Shown here: positions 17,622-26,912 of the stretch, piece by piece
Layout of the letters: each line of letters opens with the position of its first letter
How positions within the stretch are numbered: position 1 is the first letter of the stretch
Assembly: GCF_000317025.1 (NCBI RefSeq)
Contig: NC_019689.1
Coordinates: 4,697,501-4,761,500, forward strand
Length of the DNA stretch: 64,000 nt
Origin: Pleurocapsa sp. PCC 7327
Lineage (GTDB): Bacteria > Cyanobacteriota > Cyanobacteriia > Cyanobacteriales > Microcystaceae
Direction: 5' to 3'
Made by a program: the position numbers and the translations under genes
Notes under the pieces: generated by a model
Databases searched by the model: none
What the model saw: only the letters and a program-made list of their open reading frames with translations
Told to the model about the DNA's origin: nothing

Positions 17622-18611
17622 TTAATCCATTCGATATAATAGCTCAAAAGGAATATCTTCTCTAGGGATCGAACGCCGATACATCTCTGCCAAATGAGCG
17701 AGAATGTCAATTAAAACCAGTCGATAATCCAGTAAGATTTCTTCGCTTCTTCCTTCTAATTTGAGTTGTTGAGAAAATTCATCCATTAACTCCATGTGGA
17801 TTTCTAAAATTTGAGAGGCAGAAATATCTGCAAAAAAAGCACTATCGACAAAGCGATCGATCGCTGAATTGACTTCGGAATCCTGCTCGAAGTAATTGAG
17901 AATGATTTCGCGATATTGAGAGCTTAACTGTTCCAGAAGCTCTTTTTTGTCTTCTTGGGATAAATTTCGATAAAAATACTGCGAATTTCTTTTATAGTAC
18001 ACGCCCAGATATCCCAGTCGCTCCTTGAGCTTTTCTGCCAAGCGACGCTGTTGGAGGAGGAGAAAACTTTCCCGATCGTTCTCGTTACTACTTTTAATTG
18101 TAGTTACTGGTTTTTCAGATAGCGAACAACTCGGTTCTAGATTAAGAAATTGAGCGACGGCTTGCTCGATGGCAGAAAAAATTTGTTCGAGCTTTGTTGC
18201 AGCCAATCTCACTTCAGCGTTATGGTAAAAATAAGTCGGAGAATTGGTTGTTGTGATAGAATTGGCTTGAATTTCTGGCACAGGCAAGGTAGGCTGAGAT
18301 TGGCTACCTTTAGATACCTCTAGTTCGAGCAAAACGGCAGGCAAGAGCATTCCCCGTTCGTAGAGTTGGTTGAAAACGGGAAGCAAAGAAGGAATATTGA
18401 GAAGAATAAGACAATCAATTTTTTCCTTGTTGACTTCGACGAAGTTAATTAACTCGCTAGCAGAAGCGATGCGATCGAGAGTATAGCGATCGCCGCTCAA
18501 AAAGTCAGTCAAAGACTGAGCAAGCAACTCGTCGGGAACGAAAATACAGATAGAGAGTCGAGATGGCAATGGACGCTCGCAAGAAATACAGAGAGGGTCA
18601 ACAATCGGCAA
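17622..18611 (-). CDS. kaiA: Circadian clock protein KaiA
   Basis: Stimulates KaiC autophosphorylation by holding its A-loop. Both domains are present: an N-terminal pseudo-receiver domain (LSICIFVPDELLAQSL to about residue 125) and the C-terminal four-helix dimer and KaiC-binding domain (RLGYLGVYYKRN, IHMELMDEF, GRSEEILLDYRL and EMYRRSIPRE). So this is the long, complete KaiA, not the short form of heterocystous strains. The frame starts at TTG 18611, but alignment with known KaiA favours an internal TTG at 18569, which leaves a protein starting just before PSRLSICIF. It is transcribed away from the kinase gene at 18802. Confidence 0.96.
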   Translation of the reverse strand: MPIVDPLCISCERPLPSRLSICIFVPDELLAQSLTDFLSGDRYTLDRIASASELINFVEVNKEKIDCLILLNIPSLLPVFNQLYERGMLLPAVLLELEVSKGSQSQPTLPVPEIQANSITTTNSPTYFYHNAEVRLAATKLEQIFSAIEQAVAQFLNLEPSCSLSEKPVTTIKSSNENDRESFLLLQQRRLAEKLKERLGYLGVYYKRNSQYFYRNLSQEDKKELLEQLSSQYREIILNYFEQDSEVNSAIDRFVDSAFFADISASQILEIHMELMDEFSQQLKLEGRSEEILLDYRLVLIDILAHLAEMYRRSIPREDIPFELLYRMD

Positions 18612-18801
18612 TCGATTCGGAACGGCAGAGTTTTCGCAGCTCCTTAATACAAATTAACATCTATCGCTCCACCTGGGAATTGTAAGTAATTGTTAAGCAT
18701 ATAAAAGTATTTAAATTATCTTTTGCTCTGGCTCTAGATCGCGTCATAATAAAAGTTAAGGATTAGGAAGAAGGGCGGAAACCAAAAATTAGGCTTTTAT
18801 T

Positions 18802-21519
18802 GTGAAAGAAATTGCGATCCCCCCAAGCAAGAGACGCTTGCGATCGCGGCTTTCTCCTTCATCTTACTTCCAGTCCCGAATGGGCAGATCCTTCATGTCT
18901 AGTCTTTCTCTCACTCTCGACGCTTTCATTCAGCCCGTTCCCGTTGGCGAACCAACGACCAATTTAGCGACGGCGCTGAATATGTTTCAGTCCGACTGTC
19001 GTGCCCAAACAATAGCGATCGTCAACCGAAGGGGATTGCCCCTGGGAGCCATACGCTGTCGTTGCTTGCTCTCCTATATCCTCAAGCACTTTGGGATCGA
19101 ATCGACAGCGCCTTCAGGTTCTCGCGCCTCGCTCAAGCAACTGCAATCCTCGCTGGCTCGTATCAAGCTTCAGTCTCTCATGGAGCCAGTAACGATCTTA
19201 CCAGCTCGGATGCGGGTAAATGAATTGCCTTCCCATCTGCAAGAGCGCCAGCAAAATCTCCTCGACGATTCACTTTATGTTTTGACAGACGAGAAGGGAA
19301 AGTTTGTCGGATTGCTCGATAGCTGCGCTCTGCTAAAATCCTTGCTAGCCAACAGCCCAGAGAAACGAGACAAAACGGCTCGCCAACCTCCATTCGTTTT
19401 AGAAGAGGTTTTCTTTCAAGCGATCGAACAACTTCCCTTACCCATAATGGCGTATGCTTCCGGCGGACGGATTCTGTACCGAAACTGGCACTGGCGCGAG
19501 CAAATTGGCGAGTTTTTTCCGATCGATGAAGGGAGTTTTTGTCCCCTAAGTTTAGAGCCTACGAAGAGAGCGGGCGCTGTTTTGCCAGTGCTTTCGCAAG
19601 GGGCAATCACCGAGCCAACTCCCGATCTGGCGCTCGATTGCCTCGATGACGAGCGCTATCTCGCTGCCCAACTTTCCCGCCGCCAATTGTTAGAAGTTAT
19701 GCCAGAACTCCTGACAGTTGAAGATTCGGCTAATTCCCTCCCATCTTTCGCGCGATCGCAAAACTCCAAATTTTCATCGCGCCTGGAGCAACCCAAAACC
19801 GTCGGCGATCGCGCTTGGCAATTTGTCAAATTTCCCCTCCAGTTACAACAGAGCGATCGCGCAGAGAATTTCCCAATCTCTTTCCATTCGCAAACCTGGT
19901 TGGTAATCGCAACCGAGGTAACCGAACATCAGCGACTGTGCAAAGAATTATCCGCTAAAAATGCCGATCTCGTCCAATTAAATCGCCTCAAAGACGAGTT
20001 TTTAGCCTGTATCAGTCACGAACTCAAATCCCCTCTAACGGCTGTCTTGGGTTTGTCGAGCCTACTGAAAGAGCAGAAATTAGGAGAACTCAATCAACGA
20101 CAAGTCCGCTACGCACAGCTCATCTATCAAAGCGGTCGTCAACTGATGGATCTGGTGAACGATTTGCTGGATTTGACTCGCTTGGAGACTGGACAGCTCC
20201 AACTCAACTTCGCACCAGTACGGATTCAAACCGTCTGCGAACAAGCCTACGGAGCGATTGAAGAACAATATAAAAGGAAAACAGAAGAGCCGATCGCATT
20301 TAGCCTAGAGATCGAACCGGGTTTAGAGACGATAATCGCTGACGAGCTAAGACTGCGCCAAATCTTAATTCACTTGCTCGATAATGCGGTTAAATTTACG
20401 CCGGCAGGCAAACCCATCGGTTTGAAGGTCAATCGCTGGGAAAATTGGATTGCTTTTACGGTTTGGGACAGGGGAATCGGGATTCCAGAAGAGTATCAGC
20501 ACTTGATTTTCCAAAAATTCCAACAATTAGAAAGCCCCCTAACGCGCCAGTTTGAAGGCACGGGGTTGGGATTGTTTTTAACTCAGCGTTTGGCAAGAGC
20601 GCACGGCGGAGATATTTCGTTTATTTCTAAAGTCGGGGTTGGCAGCCAATTTACGCTCCTACTACCTCCGAATTCAACGCCTGAGAAAGGCGGCGAAACC
20701 GAAGGGCAGCAACGCCATCCCTTGGTTTTGGTCGTTGAAGCCATTCCGCAGGCGATCGAAGATTTGACCGAGAAATTGAGTGGATTGGGTTATCGAGTGG
20801 CGATCGCTCGCACGGGAACGGAAGCGTTAGAGAAAGCGCGTCAGTTACAACCCCATGCGATTTTCGTGAATCCTTCACTGCCTTTGCTGTCCGGTTGGGA
20901 TGTCTTGACGTTACTCAAATCAAACGAACAAACCAAGAAAATTCGCGTCATCGTAACCGCAACTCAATCTGACAAAACAAAGAGCAAACAATATGGAGCC
21001 AATGGCTTTTTGTCTTTGCCAGTCGAGCTAGGAGCCTTACAGGAGATTCTGAACGAGTCAGAAAACCAACCAGCCTCGAAACCCAAACGCCTGACTATTT
21101 TGCGCCTCTATCCCCAACTCCAAACATTGAGTTTGGGAGATAGTTACAGTTTGGGTATAAATTCTGCCATCGATCTGACCCTAATTACCCAGTTACCGCA
21201 ATTGAATCATCGAATTTTGGAAGCAGACGATTTAGAGCAAGCAGAAATGCTGGCCCGCGTTTGGAAAATCGATGCAGTCATCCTCGACGGTACGATTTTG
21301 GGAGATCCTCTAGATTACTTGCGCTTGCTCGGTCAATGCGAGCAATTGTCTACCTTACCTTTGATAACTCTGGACGCTCAAACGACTGAAGCAGCCAATC
21401 GAGTCGGCAATCTATCTGTTTTTCCCTGCTTGATTCCAGCTGAGCGTCACAATTGCGATCGCCTCTTGCAAGTCATTCAAATCGCTGCCCAGAGCAAGAA
21501 TCAGGATTACGAAACTTGA
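18802..21519 (+). CDS. Histidine kinase with CBS-like N-terminus and pseudo-receivers
   Basis: A 905-residue kinase divergent from kaiA (190-base gap). The N-terminus (about 33-185) looks like a CBS pair (FIQPVPVGEPTT; LMEPVTILPARMRVNEL). A PAS-like region (about 205-375) follows, then the HisKA domain with His406 (ISHELKSPL) and the HATPase domain with N box LLDNAVKF (525-532), G1 WDRGIGIP and G2 GTGLGLF. The receiver-like domain at about 640-750 is degenerate: the phospho-acceptor Asp is Asn690, the acidic pocket is reduced to Glu646 and the conserved Lys is Leu739. A second receiver-like segment (about 765-895) follows. GTG start; ATG 18880 or 18895 is also possible. It is not CikA, since no bilin GAF domain is seen. 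Confidence 0.85.
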   Translation: MKEIAIPPSKRRLRSRLSPSSYFQSRMGRSFMSSLSLTLDAFIQPVPVGEPTTNLATALNMFQSDCRAQTIAIVNRRGLPLGAIRCRCLLSYILKHFGIESTAPSGSRASLKQLQSSLARIKLQSLMEPVTILPARMRVNELPSHLQERQQNLLDDSLYVLTDEKGKFVGLLDSCALLKSLLANSPEKRDKTARQPPFVLEEVFFQAIEQLPLPIMAYASGGRILYRNWHWREQIGEFFPIDEGSFCPLSLEPTKRAGAVLPVLSQGAITEPTPDLALDCLDDERYLAAQLSRRQLLEVMPELLTVEDSANSLPSFARSQNSKFSSRLEQPKTVGDRAWQFVKFPLQLQQSDRAENFPISFHSQTWLVIATEVTEHQRLCKELSAKNADLVQLNRLKDEFLACISHELKSPLTAVLGLSSLLKEQKLGELNQRQVRYAQLIYQSGRQLMDLVNDLLDLTRLETGQLQLNFAPVRIQTVCEQAYGAIEEQYKRKTEEPIAFSLEIEPGLETIIADELRLRQILIHLLDNAVKFTPAGKPIGLKVNRWENWIAFTVWDRGIGIPEEYQHLIFQKFQQLESPLTRQFEGTGLGLFLTQRLARAHGGDISFISKVGVGSQFTLLLPPNSTPEKGGETEGQQRHPLVLVVEAIPQAIEDLTEKLSGLGYRVAIARTGTEALEKARQLQPHAIFVNPSLPLLSGWDVLTLLKSNEQTKKIRVIVTATQSDKTKSKQYGANGFLSLPVELGALQEILNESENQPASKPKRLTILRLYPQLQTLSLGDSYSLGINSAIDLTLITQLPQLNHRILEADDLEQAEMLARVWKIDAVILDGTILGDPLDYLRLLGQCEQLSTLPLITLDAQTTEAANRVGNLSVFPCLIPAERHNCDRLLQVIQIAAQSKNQDYET

Positions 21520-23507
21520 CCGATCGCTTCTCGAAAGCGGATCTCATCGCGATGGGGGTCGGCGCGATAGACTTGGACTTTCAGGCGATCGCCTAGGGAA
21601 ACGGGGCGCTCGAACCGATGGGGTAACTCTAATCCCAATTCCTCTAATAAAATTATGCCTAAGTTTTCTTCTTCCCTCAGCCACCGCAAGACCAACACTT
21701 GCCAAACGCAATCGGCATGGCGACGCAAATATTCTAAGCCCCAATAGCGGTTTGTCTGTCGTTCGACAGCGGTTGCCTCTTGCGCTGAGGAGGTAACGCT
21801 GTAGAGAATCTCTTGCATCTGTTCGCGAGAAAAAGGCAAACTATCGCCGCGCAAATGGGCTTTCAGTTGAAAATGAGCCAACAAATCGGTGTAACGACGA
21901 ATAGGCGAAGTTACTTGCGTGTAGGTATCCAAACCCAAACTGGCATGACGAATGGGTGTAATGCCGATCTCGCTGCGAGGCATGCACCGACGCAGGGCAC
22001 AGGCTCTCACCGGCCCCGCAGGCAGGAGTAAAAGTTCTTCTTCTGGGGGTAATTCTGGTTGGGGTTGTCCTCGAAAAGGAACGGGTAAGTTATGCTCCTG
22101 GCAGTACCGTCCTGCTACTTCTCCTGCCAAAATCATCATTTCGGCTACTAGCTGGCGGGCACGCGAAACCTCAAGCAATTCGATGACAATCTCGTCGTCA
22201 GCTTTGACTTTGATGACGGATTCGGGCATTTGAATATCGATCGACCCTTGCGATCGCCGCCATTGTTGCCGTCTTTGTGCCCAAGTTGCTAAGGCAGCAA
22301 TCTCTGGTTCGGCTTGAATGCCGAGTTCGAGCATCTCGTCAACATCTTCATAGGTAAGGCGATAGGTGGGTTTAATCAGGCTAGTGTAAATGCTGTAATC
22401 TTCTACCGTCCCCGTCTCGTCTAAAACTACGCCAAAACTCAAAGCGGGACAGAGTTTTCCTTGCACTAAACTCATCGGATCGGTTGCCAGTACGGTCGGA
22501 AACATGGAAATCATACCCGTAGGCAAATACAAGCTAGTACTGCGCCGTCTTGCTTCTAGATCGAGTTCGTCTCCAGGGGTAACTAATCGACTGGGATCGG
22601 CAATATGAATCCATAGGCGCACTTTTCCATGCTTAAGAAATTCGACGCTCAAACCATCATCAATTTCTTCAGTACTTTCATCGTCAATGGTGTAAACCTT
22701 TAGATGGGTTAAATCCAAACGATTGGGGTCGGGATCGGACGGGGGAGATATCAGGCAACTTTGCGCCACTTCAAGAACCTTTTTAGGAAACTGCAAAGGG
22801 TATCCGCTACGGCGGAGGAATAGGTTTTCGTGGGGACTCCACCAGCCTAGATCTACCAACAATTCAAACGCTGCTTCTGGCGTTTGCGATCGCCCTGCCC
22901 AACTTAAAATTTCTTGAGCCGCACGTGCGGGTTGCTCTGGCTGTAAGACGAATTTTTCGATCGCTTCTAAACGAGAGCGATCGCTTTCTGCCCATTCTAC
23001 TCTTTCCCCTGCTAATGCTTGTTGTAAGCGGTCTAAAAATGCTTCTTTTTCTCGATGGCGCTGCCGCTCTACTTCTATCTGGTGCTTAATTTCATCAACC
23101 TGGCTTGCCGAACGGGGTTCGTAGAGATCGCCTTTTCGCTTGAAATAGATTTTATCTTCCGATAGCAAGCAATGAGCGGCATAGCACAAAAGCGGACTTT
23201 GGTCAGAAAATAGTAGCTGTGCCATTTCCGAAGGAGAAACCGCCTTTCCCTCTTCTACCAAAAGTTCCCAAGCAACTTCTAAACTCGAAGGGTCTAGGTA
23301 GGGTTTTACCTGTTGAATGAAGCTAGGAATATCAGAAGGCTTGTAGGAGCCGCCATCAATTTCGTATTCAACCTGTTGAGGGCGAATTTTATGAGCAACT
23401 CCCCCTTCATCAAGAACTATCCAATCTTTTTTGCCTTCTGGACGGTCTGTAACGGCGAGACGGCGTTCTCCTTGCCGCCTGAATTCAATCAGCTTTCCCT
23501 TTTCCAC
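21507..23507 (-). CDS. RNase II/R-family 3'-5' exoribonuclease
   Basis: Hydrolytic 3'-5' exoribonuclease for mRNA and structured-RNA turnover. The RNB catalytic domain spans about 255-585 and includes the metal-binding Asp cluster in IDDESTEEIDDGLS (about 277-290), the loop ADPSRLVTPGDELD and the helix TSPIRRYTDLLAH. An N-terminal cold-shock/winged region precedes it, and a short C-terminal S1-like strand set (DRLKVQVYRAD) ends the protein. Start is GTG. It lies 117 bases downstream of rpsR on the same strand, as expected for a translation and RNA-metabolism group. The 3' end overlaps the convergent kinase gene by 13 bases. Confidence 0.92.
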   Translation of the reverse strand: MEKGKLIEFRRQGERRLAVTDRPEGKKDWIVLDEGGVAHKIRPQQVEYEIDGGSYKPSDIPSFIQQVKPYLDPSSLEVAWELLVEEGKAVSPSEMAQLLFSDQSPLLCYAAHCLLSEDKIYFKRKGDLYEPRSASQVDEIKHQIEVERQRHREKEAFLDRLQQALAGERVEWAESDRSRLEAIEKFVLQPEQPARAAQEILSWAGRSQTPEAAFELLVDLGWWSPHENLFLRRSGYPLQFPKKVLEVAQSCLISPPSDPDPNRLDLTHLKVYTIDDESTEEIDDGLSVEFLKHGKVRLWIHIADPSRLVTPGDELDLEARRRSTSLYLPTGMISMFPTVLATDPMSLVQGKLCPALSFGVVLDETGTVEDYSIYTSLIKPTYRLTYEDVDEMLELGIQAEPEIAALATWAQRRQQWRRSQGSIDIQMPESVIKVKADDEIVIELLEVSRARQLVAEMMILAGEVAGRYCQEHNLPVPFRGQPQPELPPEEELLLLPAGPVRACALRRCMPRSEIGITPIRHASLGLDTYTQVTSPIRRYTDLLAHFQLKAHLRGDSLPFSREQMQEILYSVTSSAQEATAVERQTNRYWGLEYLRRHADCVWQVLVLRWLREEENLGIILLEELGLELPHRFERPVSLGDRLKVQVYRADPHRDEIRFREAIGQVS

Positions 23508-23624
23508 CAGCTTTGTGCTTTTCCGTCAACATTTGTTTGATTACCCTATTCTCTAGTCTAGCTATAAATCTTGGCGACTAGGGGCTAGTCACAATTAGTT
23601 CAAAGTCAATAAATTTGGCACTGT

Positions 23625-23840
23625 TTAGGCTTCTTTATTGATAAAGGGGATTAACGCCAGAATACGAGCGCGCTTAACTGCTGTAGTCAAATCCCGTTGC
23701 TGTTTGGCTGTCAAGCCAGTGATCCGACGCGGTAGGATTTTGCCCCGTTCGGTAATAAACTTGCGTAGTAGGTCAATGTCTTTGTAGTCGATGGGTTGAC
23801 TGGGAGGAATGGGGGAAAGACGCTTGCGAAAATAAGTCAT
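23625..23840 (-). CDS. rpsR: 30S ribosomal protein S18
   Basis: Small-subunit protein next to S6 on the platform. The 71-residue sequence is nearly full family consensus: [22 protein letters not shown] followed by [12 protein letters not shown] and [12 protein letters not shown]. No zinc-binding cysteines are present, which is the usual cyanobacterial form. ATG start. It is 49 bases after rpmG in the conserved rpmG-rpsR pair. Confidence 0.97.
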   Translation of the reverse strand: MTYFRKRLSPIPPSQPIDYKDIDLLRKFITERGKILPRRITGLTAKQQRDLTTAVKRARILALIPFINKEA

Positions 23841-23889
23841 AGTTTTCTCTCTAATTATCTTGACTTTTTACTTAATTAATGATAAGGAG

Positions 23890-24084
23890 TTATTTAATTT
23901 CTTTGTGAACGGTGTGCTTGTTGCAGTGGGTACAGAACTTTTTCAGTTCTAGTCTTGCGGTTGTATTGCGACGATTTTTGCTGGTCGTATAGCGAGAAAC
24001 ACCGGGCGATCGCTTGTTAGGATTACTACGACACTCGGTACATTCTAGAGTAATAATTATACGGACACCCTTCTTGCTTGCCAT
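23890..24084 (-). CDS. rpmG: 50S ribosomal protein L33
   Basis: Large-subunit protein near the E site. The 64-residue sequence [18 protein letters not shown] onward carries two CxxC pairs (CTEC and CTHC), so it is the zinc-binding (C+) form. [12 protein letters not shown] and [10 protein letters not shown] are diagnostic. First gene of the rpmG-rpsR-RNase group. Confidence 0.97.
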   Translation of the reverse strand: MASKKGVRIIITLECTECRSNPNKRSPGVSRYTTSKNRRNTTARLELKKFCTHCNKHTVHKEIK

Positions 24085-24183
24085 AATTCAAAATCTAGCA
24101 ACGTTAATGATGTTATAAATTTACACGCAAATATTCATCATCGCATATTGTATTTTAATTTAGCAAGAGGAAGACTTTTTAAG

Positions 24184-24270
24184 GACGGAGGAGACAGGGG
24201 GACGGGGAGTGTGGGGAGTGTGGAAGGAAGTGGGAGGGTGGGGAGACAATTAACAACTAACCAATGACCA
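24184..24270 (+). repeat. Composite G-rich/ACTAAC repeat
   Basis: A G-rich part made of GGGGAGTGTGGGGAGTGTGG-like units is followed directly by AATTAACAACTAACCAATGACC, ending at the sfsA start codon. The same two-part layout occurs at 35251 and 44330, always on the plus strand. The G runs could form a quadruplex. Confidence 0.65.
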
Positions 24271-25011
24271 ATGACAACTGACCTTCTTTACTGCTACCCT
24301 CCTCTAATTTCTGGCATTTTACTCAGACGCTACAAACGCTTTTTCGCCGATATCGAACTAACTTCTGGAGAAATTATTACTGCCCACTGTCCCAACACTG
24401 GTCCAATGACAGGGGTTTGTACGCCGGGAAGTCTCGTGCAAGTTTCCCTCAATAATAATCCCAAGCGAAAATTAGCCCATACCTGGGAAACCATCTTAGT
24501 CAATGAGACTCAGCCGACTTGGGTAGGGATTAATACGGGATTGCCCAATCGTATCGTTAGGTTAGCCTTAGAAAAGCAACTTTTTCCAGAATTGGGCGAT
24601 CGCTACAGGCACATACGTTGGGAAGTGCCCTATGGCAAAAATAAAAAAAGCCGCGTGGATTTTCTTTTAACAGGCGATGAGTCTGTATCGCCGATTTATA
24701 TAGAAGTAAAAAATACTACGCTGGCGCAAAATAATGTAGCGTTTTTCCCCGACACGGTTACTACTAGGGGACAAAAACATTTACAGGAATTGATGGCGCT
24801 TCTGCCCGATGCTAAACCTGTTATGTTGTATTTTATTAATCGCGGCGATTGTTCTGTCTTTGCGCCTGGAGATCGTTGCGATCCGACTTACGGAAAACTA
24901 TTGCGAGAAGCGGTTGAAAAAGGTGTAAAAGTATTACCTTATCGTTTTGAAATTACTCCTCAAGGAATTCGCTATTTAGGATTAGCAGAATTTCTTCTCA
25001 AGCAACCATAA
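24271..25011 (+). CDS. sfsA: SfsA-family sugar fermentation stimulation protein
   Basis: 246-residue SfsA homologue, a DNA-binding/nuclease-like family of uncertain role; in E. coli it was found by its effect on maltose use. Conserved blocks are LLRRYKRFFADIEL, HCPNTGPMTGVC, the catalytic-like RVDFLL near residues 129-134, YIEVKN (about 146-151) and FPDTVTTRGQKHL. The RVDFLL...EVK arrangement matches a PD-(D/E)XK nuclease core, so a nuclease activity is plausible. ATG start; the leader is the composite repeat just upstream. Nothing in the neighbourhood adds a role. Confidence 0.92.
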   Translation: MTTDLLYCYPPLISGILLRRYKRFFADIELTSGEIITAHCPNTGPMTGVCTPGSLVQVSLNNNPKRKLAHTWETILVNETQPTWVGINTGLPNRIVRLALEKQLFPELGDRYRHIRWEVPYGKNKKSRVDFLLTGDESVSPIYIEVKNTTLAQNNVAFFPDTVTTRGQKHLQELMALLPDAKPVMLYFINRGDCSVFAPGDRCDPTYGKLLREAVEKGVKVLPYRFEITPQGIRYLGLAEFLLKQP

Positions 25012-25026
25012 AGATAATTTTTCTTT

Positions 25027-25055
25027 AAAAAAACCTAGCTTGAAATAGCTAGGTT
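25027..25055 (-). terminator. Intrinsic terminator, minus-strand orientation
   Basis: A perfect 9-bp stem (AACCTAGCT at 25032-25040 and AGCTAGGTT at 25047-25055) with a 6-base loop is flanked by an A run on the left, so it ends in a T tract only when read on the minus strand. It lies just after sfsA, which runs the other way. On the plus strand there is no T tract. Confidence 0.6.
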
Positions 25056-25510
25056 GCTCGAATAGGAGGAGAACTATGACCACTTTTAACTGCTTTTTCT
25101 ACATTCTTATAGTTCCCAAAAATCTTTGCCAACTAACAGATCGCTGGTTGAGTGACGAAACTCAAATCGCCCCTACTTCAACCCCTCTCCCAGAGCGGCA
25201 GAGGGGCTTTCCACTTAAGACTTTTGCCTGAAGTCCCTTCGCCCCTTGTGGGAGAAGGGATTTAGGGATGAGGGAACAAAGATTTGTCAGTCAACCAGAA
25301 CAGATAATTATCAAAAATTTTTTCAGTCCACCAGAACAGATAATTATCAAAAATTTTTTCAGTCCACAAATTTCCACTTAATTCTATTTTTTTCTCCTTG
25401 GAAGAATTTTTCCCATTAAAATCAAATAATTTCTTTCCATTTTCTTAGGGACTGACATCCATCAAGGCAATTAATTAAATTATAAATAGATAAACAATGT
25501 CAATAAAAAT
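25056..25510. other. Intergenic stretch with short repeats
   Basis: No gene is convincing here. From 25175 there is a CCCCTCTCCC...GAGGGGCTTT / CCCCTTGTGGGAGAAGGG segment ending GGGATGAGGG, a common cyanobacterial dispersed sequence. A 36-bp tandem repeat follows. The last 140 bases are AT-rich and probably hold the promoter of the SLH gene. Confidence 0.5.
25288..25367. repeat. Two tandem copies of a 36-bp repeat
   Basis: The unit begins CAGTC(A/C)ACCAGAACAGATA and ends in AAAAATTTTTT. Copies at 25288-25323 and 25324-25359 differ at one base, and 8 bases of a third copy (CAGTCCAC) follow. There is no spacer between copies, so this is a direct tandem repeat and not a CRISPR. Confidence 0.85.
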
Positions 25511-26755
25511 ATGTCTAAAAGCAATCCTTTACAAGCTACGACTGCTCTATTTTTAACCCTGAGCCTCACTAGCGGAACTGCTATCCCCTTTGCTTTTCAA
25601 GCTCCTACTTTAGCACAAAATAACCGCTTTTCCGACGTATCTAGAAACTATTGGGCAACGAATTTTATTGATGAATTAGTGCAACGACAAATTATTGCAG
25701 GTTTTCCCGATGGGACTTTCCAGCCAGATGCTCCGGTAACGCGCGCTCAATTTGCTGCTATGGTGACAAAAGCTTTCCAAAAATCTGACGTTCGCAGCGC
25801 AGCTAGTTTTGTGGACGTTCCTGCAAATTATTGGGCAAATTCAGCCATTAACACTTCTTATAGGATGGGATTTTTATCGGGTTATCCGGGTAGAGTTTTT
25901 CAACCCGATCGCAACATTCCGCGAGAGCAAGTTCTCGTTTCCCTCGCCAACGGATTAAACTACAGAGCAAACGATAACGTTACGACGCTGCTGGAAATCT
26001 ATAGCGATCGCGATCGCATTTCTAACTTTGCTCTTGCCCCCATCGCAGGGGCTACCCAAGAACGGCTAGTGGTTAACTATCCAACCCTCTCGCAACTCAA
26101 TCCTTCTCGTAATGCCACTCGTGCTGAAGTTGCCGCCTTTATTTATCAGGCATTAGTCAGAGAAGGCAAAGCCTCTCCACTCCAGTCCCCTTACATCGTT
26201 GCTAGAGATTTCGATAGGATTGACGAGTCTGCCGCTGTCGTTCGTGCGGGAACTAAAATTCCAGTTTCTTACGAACAAGAAAAAATCATCCTCAAATCTG
26301 ATGAAAAGCTCGACGTTACCCTGACAGTTGCCAAAAATATCAAAGCTGCTGACGGAACAACTGCCATTCCCGCCGGGTCTGAAATCGCAGGAGAGCTAAG
26401 ACCTACCGATGGCGGAACCCGATTCGTTGCCAGAGAATTAATTCTGTCGGATGGAACAACCTACGATATCGAAGCTACTTCGGGCGTTGTCACCGAAAAA
26501 GCAACCGTTAGAAAGGGAACCGATGTCGGTACTTTAGCCACCAACGCTGCGATCGGTGCTGCTGCTGCCGCTGCGATCGCGGCTATTACCGGGGATAAAG
26601 ATATTGCTACTGAGGAGATTGTCATCGGTGCGAGTGCGGGCGTTCTCGCTTCTCTCATCCCTATGTTTTTCGGCATGAATAAAGTCGATCTGATCGTCGT
26701 CGAACCGGAACAAGATCTTAGGCTGACCCTTAGAGAAGACCTGATTCTAGAATAG
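25511..26755 (+). CDS. S-layer homology (SLH) domain envelope protein
   Basis: Secreted protein of 414 residues. A signal peptide (about 1-36, ending PTLAQN) is followed by two clear SLH domains (about 39-90, FSDVSRNYW...GFPDGTFQPDAPVTRAQ; about 102-155, FVDVPANYW...SGYPGRVFQPD) and a weaker third (about 160-218). SLH domains bind pyruvylated cell-wall polymer. The C-terminal part has a beta-rich region and a helical Ala/Gly segment (AAIGAAAAAAIAAITG), unlike the barrel of SLH-OprB porins. It is therefore an envelope anchor of unknown role. ATG start at 25511. Confidence 0.85.
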   Translation: MSKSNPLQATTALFLTLSLTSGTAIPFAFQAPTLAQNNRFSDVSRNYWATNFIDELVQRQIIAGFPDGTFQPDAPVTRAQFAAMVTKAFQKSDVRSAASFVDVPANYWANSAINTSYRMGFLSGYPGRVFQPDRNIPREQVLVSLANGLNYRANDNVTTLLEIYSDRDRISNFALAPIAGATQERLVVNYPTLSQLNPSRNATRAEVAAFIYQALVREGKASPLQSPYIVARDFDRIDESAAVVRAGTKIPVSYEQEKIILKSDEKLDVTLTVAKNIKAADGTTAIPAGSEIAGELRPTDGGTRFVARELILSDGTTYDIEATSGVVTEKATVRKGTDVGTLATNAAIGAAAAAAIAAITGDKDIATEEIVIGASAGVLASLIPMFFGMNKVDLIVVEPEQDLRLTLREDLILE

Positions 26756-26759
26756 TTCG

Positions 26760-26793
26760 TTCTCGTTACTAGGCGACAGCCCGGTAACGAGAA
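26760..26793 (+). terminator. Candidate terminator after SLH gene
   Basis: TTCTCGTTAC (26760-26769) pairs with GTAACGAGAA (26784-26793) over 10 bp, five bases after the SLH stop codon. It is followed by AT-rich sequence without a strong T run, so the call rests on position and stem. Confidence 0.5.
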
Positions 26794-26912
26794 ATAAAAT
26801 TTCAACCAAGCAAAAGAGGGAGCGCTTTCAATGCACCTCCCCTAACTCGATCGCTTGCCATCAGCAGGCGATCGCCATGTTTTTGTTGTCTGTCGAATCC
26901 GAACTCTTTATA

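Noticed and set aside
18802-21519. Identity as CikA or SasA
   Set aside because: No bilin-binding GAF domain and no KaiB-like N-terminal domain, so neither fits.
25288-25367. Possible CRISPR because of the 36-bp repeat
   Set aside because: Copies are directly adjacent with no spacers and there are no cas genes.
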